Made by a program: the position numbers and the translations under genes. A stretch of 6,618 bases of DNA from Betaproteobacteria bacterium (lineage in GTDB: Bacteria; Pseudomonadota; Gammaproteobacteria; Burkholderiales; SG8-39): contig JAOUFA010000208.1 of assembly GCA_029858545.1 (NCBI GenBank), forward strand, positions 1-6,618, read 5' to 3'. Position 1 is the stretch's first letter. Each line of letters begins with the position of its first letter. Below, in pieces: positions 5,915 to 6,618 of the stretch. The notes below the pieces were generated by a model, which saw only the letters and a program-made list of their open reading frames with translations, did no database searches and was not told where the DNA came from.

Positions 5915-6618
5915 CTAGCTCTCCGGCACGGCGAGATTTGCGAGAATCTCCACCGCTCCGCGCTGGCGCAATAGCTCGGCGACGCGCTCGCCGAGCGCCT
6001 CCGGCTCGATGAACTCTCCCTCGCCCGAGGCGCGTGCGATGCGCCGACCATCGACCGAGGCGACCAGTGCAGCAAGCCTGATGCGACCGCCCTCGATATG
6101 CGCGTAGGCGCCAAGAGGTACCGCGCAATTGCCGCCGAGCGCGCGATTGACGGCGCGCTCAGCGCGTACGCAGGCCGCGCTGCTGGGGTCCGCGAGCGAG
6201 GCCGCGAGTGCCATGATCTCCGTACGCCCTGCGCGACATTCTATGCCGAGCGCTCCCTGCCCTGCCGAAGGCAGACTCTGGTCAATTTCCAGGCAGCCGC
6301 GAATGCGCGCGCCAAGGCCCAGGCGCTTGAGTCCCGCGGCAGCCAGAACGATCGCGTCGTACTCGCCGCGGTCGAGTTTTGCAAGCCGGGTCTCGACATT
6401 GCCGCGCAACGTGCGGATTTCAAGCGATGGATGACGCTCGGCGATCTGCGCGGCGCGGCGCAGACTGGAGGTCCCGAGTATGGCCCCCGCGCGCAACTCG
6501 CCGAGCGAGTCGTAGCGATTCGAGACGAAGGCATCACGCGGATCCTCGCGCTCGGTGATCGCGGCGAGCACGAACCCCTCGGGCAGTTCCACCGGCACAT
6601 CCTTCATCGAATGCACCG
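5915..6618 (-). CDS. hemC: Porphobilinogen deaminase (hydroxymethylbilane synthase), N-terminus cut by window edge
   Basis: Polymerises four porphobilinogens into hydroxymethylbilane in the cytoplasm, using a dipyrromethane cofactor. The 233 residues seen begin at HSMKDVP, which by E. coli numbering contains K83 and the catalytic D84; roughly 80 N-terminal residues lie outside the window. Further signatures are REDPRDAFVS, GTSSLRRAAQ and the LRGNVETRL loop (about 70-78), the GQGALGIECR segment (119-128), and LGGNCAVPLG, in which C164 of the fragment is the cofactor-attachment cysteine (E. coli Cys242). The first visible codon is GTG, read as valine within the gene, not as a start. The stop codon TAG at 5915-5917 is followed by hemD after 4 nt. 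All key residues within view are intact, so the gene appears functional. Confidence 0.97.
   Translation of the reverse strand, partial: VHSMKDVPVELPEGFVLAAITEREDPRDAFVSNRYDSLGELRAGAILGTSSLRRAAQIAERHPSLEIRTLRGNVETRLAKLDRGEYDAIVLAAAGLKRLGLGARIRGCLEIDQSLPSAGQGALGIECRAGRTEIMALAASLADPSSAACVRAERAVNRALGGNCAVPLGAYAHIEGGRIRLAALVASVDGRRIARASGEGEFIEPEALGERVAELLRQRGAVEILANLAVPES

Noticed and set aside
5911..6114. 68-residue N-terminal extension of HemD
   Set aside because: It lies entirely within hemC in another frame, and the shorter product matches the family length and has a ribosome binding site.

Overview
The window is high-GC proteobacterial chromosome. Gene content and order (Rieske/cytochrome b genes divergent from a single-PDZ HtrA protease; hemC-hemD-hemX-hemY in series) point to a betaproteobacterium. 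This rests on synteny and on the character of the proteins, because no rRNA or taxonomic marker is present. There are no mobile elements, tRNAs, CRISPR repeats or clear signs of recent transfer; apart from one long intergenic region, coding is dense and ordinary.

Layout, left to right. (1) Positions 1-1127, minus strand: the start of a pet (fbc) operon, with petA (Rieske iron-sulfur protein) followed 3 nt later by petB (cytochrome b), which runs off the left edge; petC (cytochrome c1) presumably lies beyond it. A good sigma70-type promoter with a perfect TATAAT -10 box lies about 65 bp upstream of petA. (2) Positions 1128-1641: a 514-bp divergent intergenic region holding that promoter and several inverted repeats, with no convincing gene. 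(3) Positions 1642-2808, plus strand: a membrane-anchored HtrA/DegS-type serine protease. (4) Positions 2827-6618, minus strand: the hem cluster hemC (truncated at the right edge) - hemD - hemX - hemY, tightly packed with gaps of 4 and 10 nt and a 4-nt ATGA overlap, ending 18 bp from the convergent protease gene.

How the genes work together: HemC and HemD make uroporphyrinogen III, the cyclic precursor of all tetrapyrroles. HemX and HemY are inner-membrane accessory proteins of that operon with poorly defined roles. PetA and PetB are the iron-sulfur and di-heme b subunits of the cytochrome bc1 complex, a consumer of heme. The protease probably performs envelope quality control or stress signalling. 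No previously undescribed system was found. The most useful leads are regulatory: the petA promoter with its repeated GGGAATT words and Shine-Dalgarno-poor leader, the inverted repeats in the divergent intergenic region, and a possibly leaderless start of the protease gene.
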